Origin: Rhodobacteraceae bacterium HLUCCA08
GTDB taxonomy: Bacteria; Pseudomonadota; Alphaproteobacteria; Rhodobacterales; Rhodobacteraceae
Assembly (NCBI GenBank): GCA_001314655.1
Contig: LJSF01000044.1
Coordinates: 1 to 64,000 of the forward strand
DNA length: 64,000 nucleotides
Reading direction: 5' to 3'
Below are positions 63,957 through 64,000 of the stretch, in pieces. Position 1 is the first letter of the stretch. Each line of letters opens with the position of its first letter. The notes below the pieces were generated by a model. It saw only the letters and a list, made by a program, of their open reading frames with translations, made no database searches and was not told the DNA's origin. Both the position numbers and the translations under genes were made by a program.

Positions 63957-64000
63957 ATGACCTTGCTCCGGACCCTTGCCATTCTGTGCGCCAGCTTGCT
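63957..64000 (+). CDS. soxS: probable soxS (periplasmic thioredoxin), 5' end only
   Basis: ATG at 63957 opens MTLLRTLAILCASLL, a typical signal-peptide start, and the window then ends. In Paracoccus-type sox clusters soxS and soxR lie here, transcribed away from soxV. Only 14 full codons are visible, so the name rests on gene order and the signal-like sequence. Confidence 0.55.
   Translation, partial: MTLLRTLAILCASL

Overview
The window looks like chromosomal DNA of an alphaproteobacterium of the family Rhodobacteraceae (Roseobacter/Paracoccus relatives). The support is the very high GC content, a complete sox thiosulfate-oxidation cluster in the soxV-W-X-Y-Z-A-B-C-D-E-F order, a 5-aminolevulinate synthase (HemA), a glycine-riboswitch-controlled gcvTHP operon, and large sugar-uptake operons joined by ATGA stop/start overlaps. 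No rRNA, tRNA or CRISPR array was seen. Region 1 (1-9.4 kb): after an IS3-family OrfA remnant lies an unfamiliar locus. An eight-gene leftward set (seven genes overlapping stop-to-start) encodes small exported or membrane proteins. It is divergent from a rightward set: an exported, cysteine-free protein with a sulfite-oxidase/molybdopterin-type fold, a membrane histidine kinase, a LuxR-type response regulator, and three more exported-protein modules. Proteins on the two sides look like paralogues of each other. Region 2 (9.4-12 kb) is an accessory patch with a truncated membrane protein, a small unknown ORF and remnants of IS1595- and IS3-family transposases. Region 3 (12-16.1 kb) carries rpiA, an APH-fold kinase, a glutathione S-transferase and L-serine dehydratase.

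Region 4 (16.1-27.6 kb) is a sugar locus. A long leftward operon encodes an acetoacetate-decarboxylase-like protein, a 2-hydroxyacid dehydrogenase, a RhaS/T/P/Q-like ABC importer, an FCD-type GntR regulator, a Gfo/Idh/MocA oxidoreductase, a TIM-barrel protein and an L-rhamnose-mutarotase-family protein. Divergent from it are an SDR and an enolase-superfamily enzyme. A PdhR-type palindrome sits in the divergent promoter. No rhaI, rhaB or rhaD was found, so the pathway is unassigned. Region 5 (27.8-45.9 kb) holds a complete set for non-phosphorylating L-fucose catabolism: FucU mutarotase, aldo/keto reductase, lactonase, L-fuconate dehydratase, 3-deoxy-fuconate SDR and FAH-family hydrolase, plus an ABC importer. 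Interleaved with it is a second module (SgcQ/BtpA, SgcX/M42, FGGY kinase, SIS isomerase, a TIM-barrel isomerase and two PfkB kinases) that suggests a parallel phosphorylating route. One palindrome, core CATGCTAGCATG, recurs in all five promoter regions of this locus and sits on the start of its own FCD/GntR gene, so one regulator probably controls the whole region.

Region 6 (45.9-52.9 kb) has gcvT-gcvH-gcvP behind a tandem glycine riboswitch, an exported MBL-fold hydrolase, strong hairpin terminators, and hemA. Region 7 (52.9-64 kb) has a DUF302 protein and the sox cluster, read leftward, with the beginning of a divergent soxS-like gene at the right edge. Two matching AATTC-N8-GAATT dyads lie in the soxS-soxV and soxW-soxX gaps and are the probable SoxR operators.
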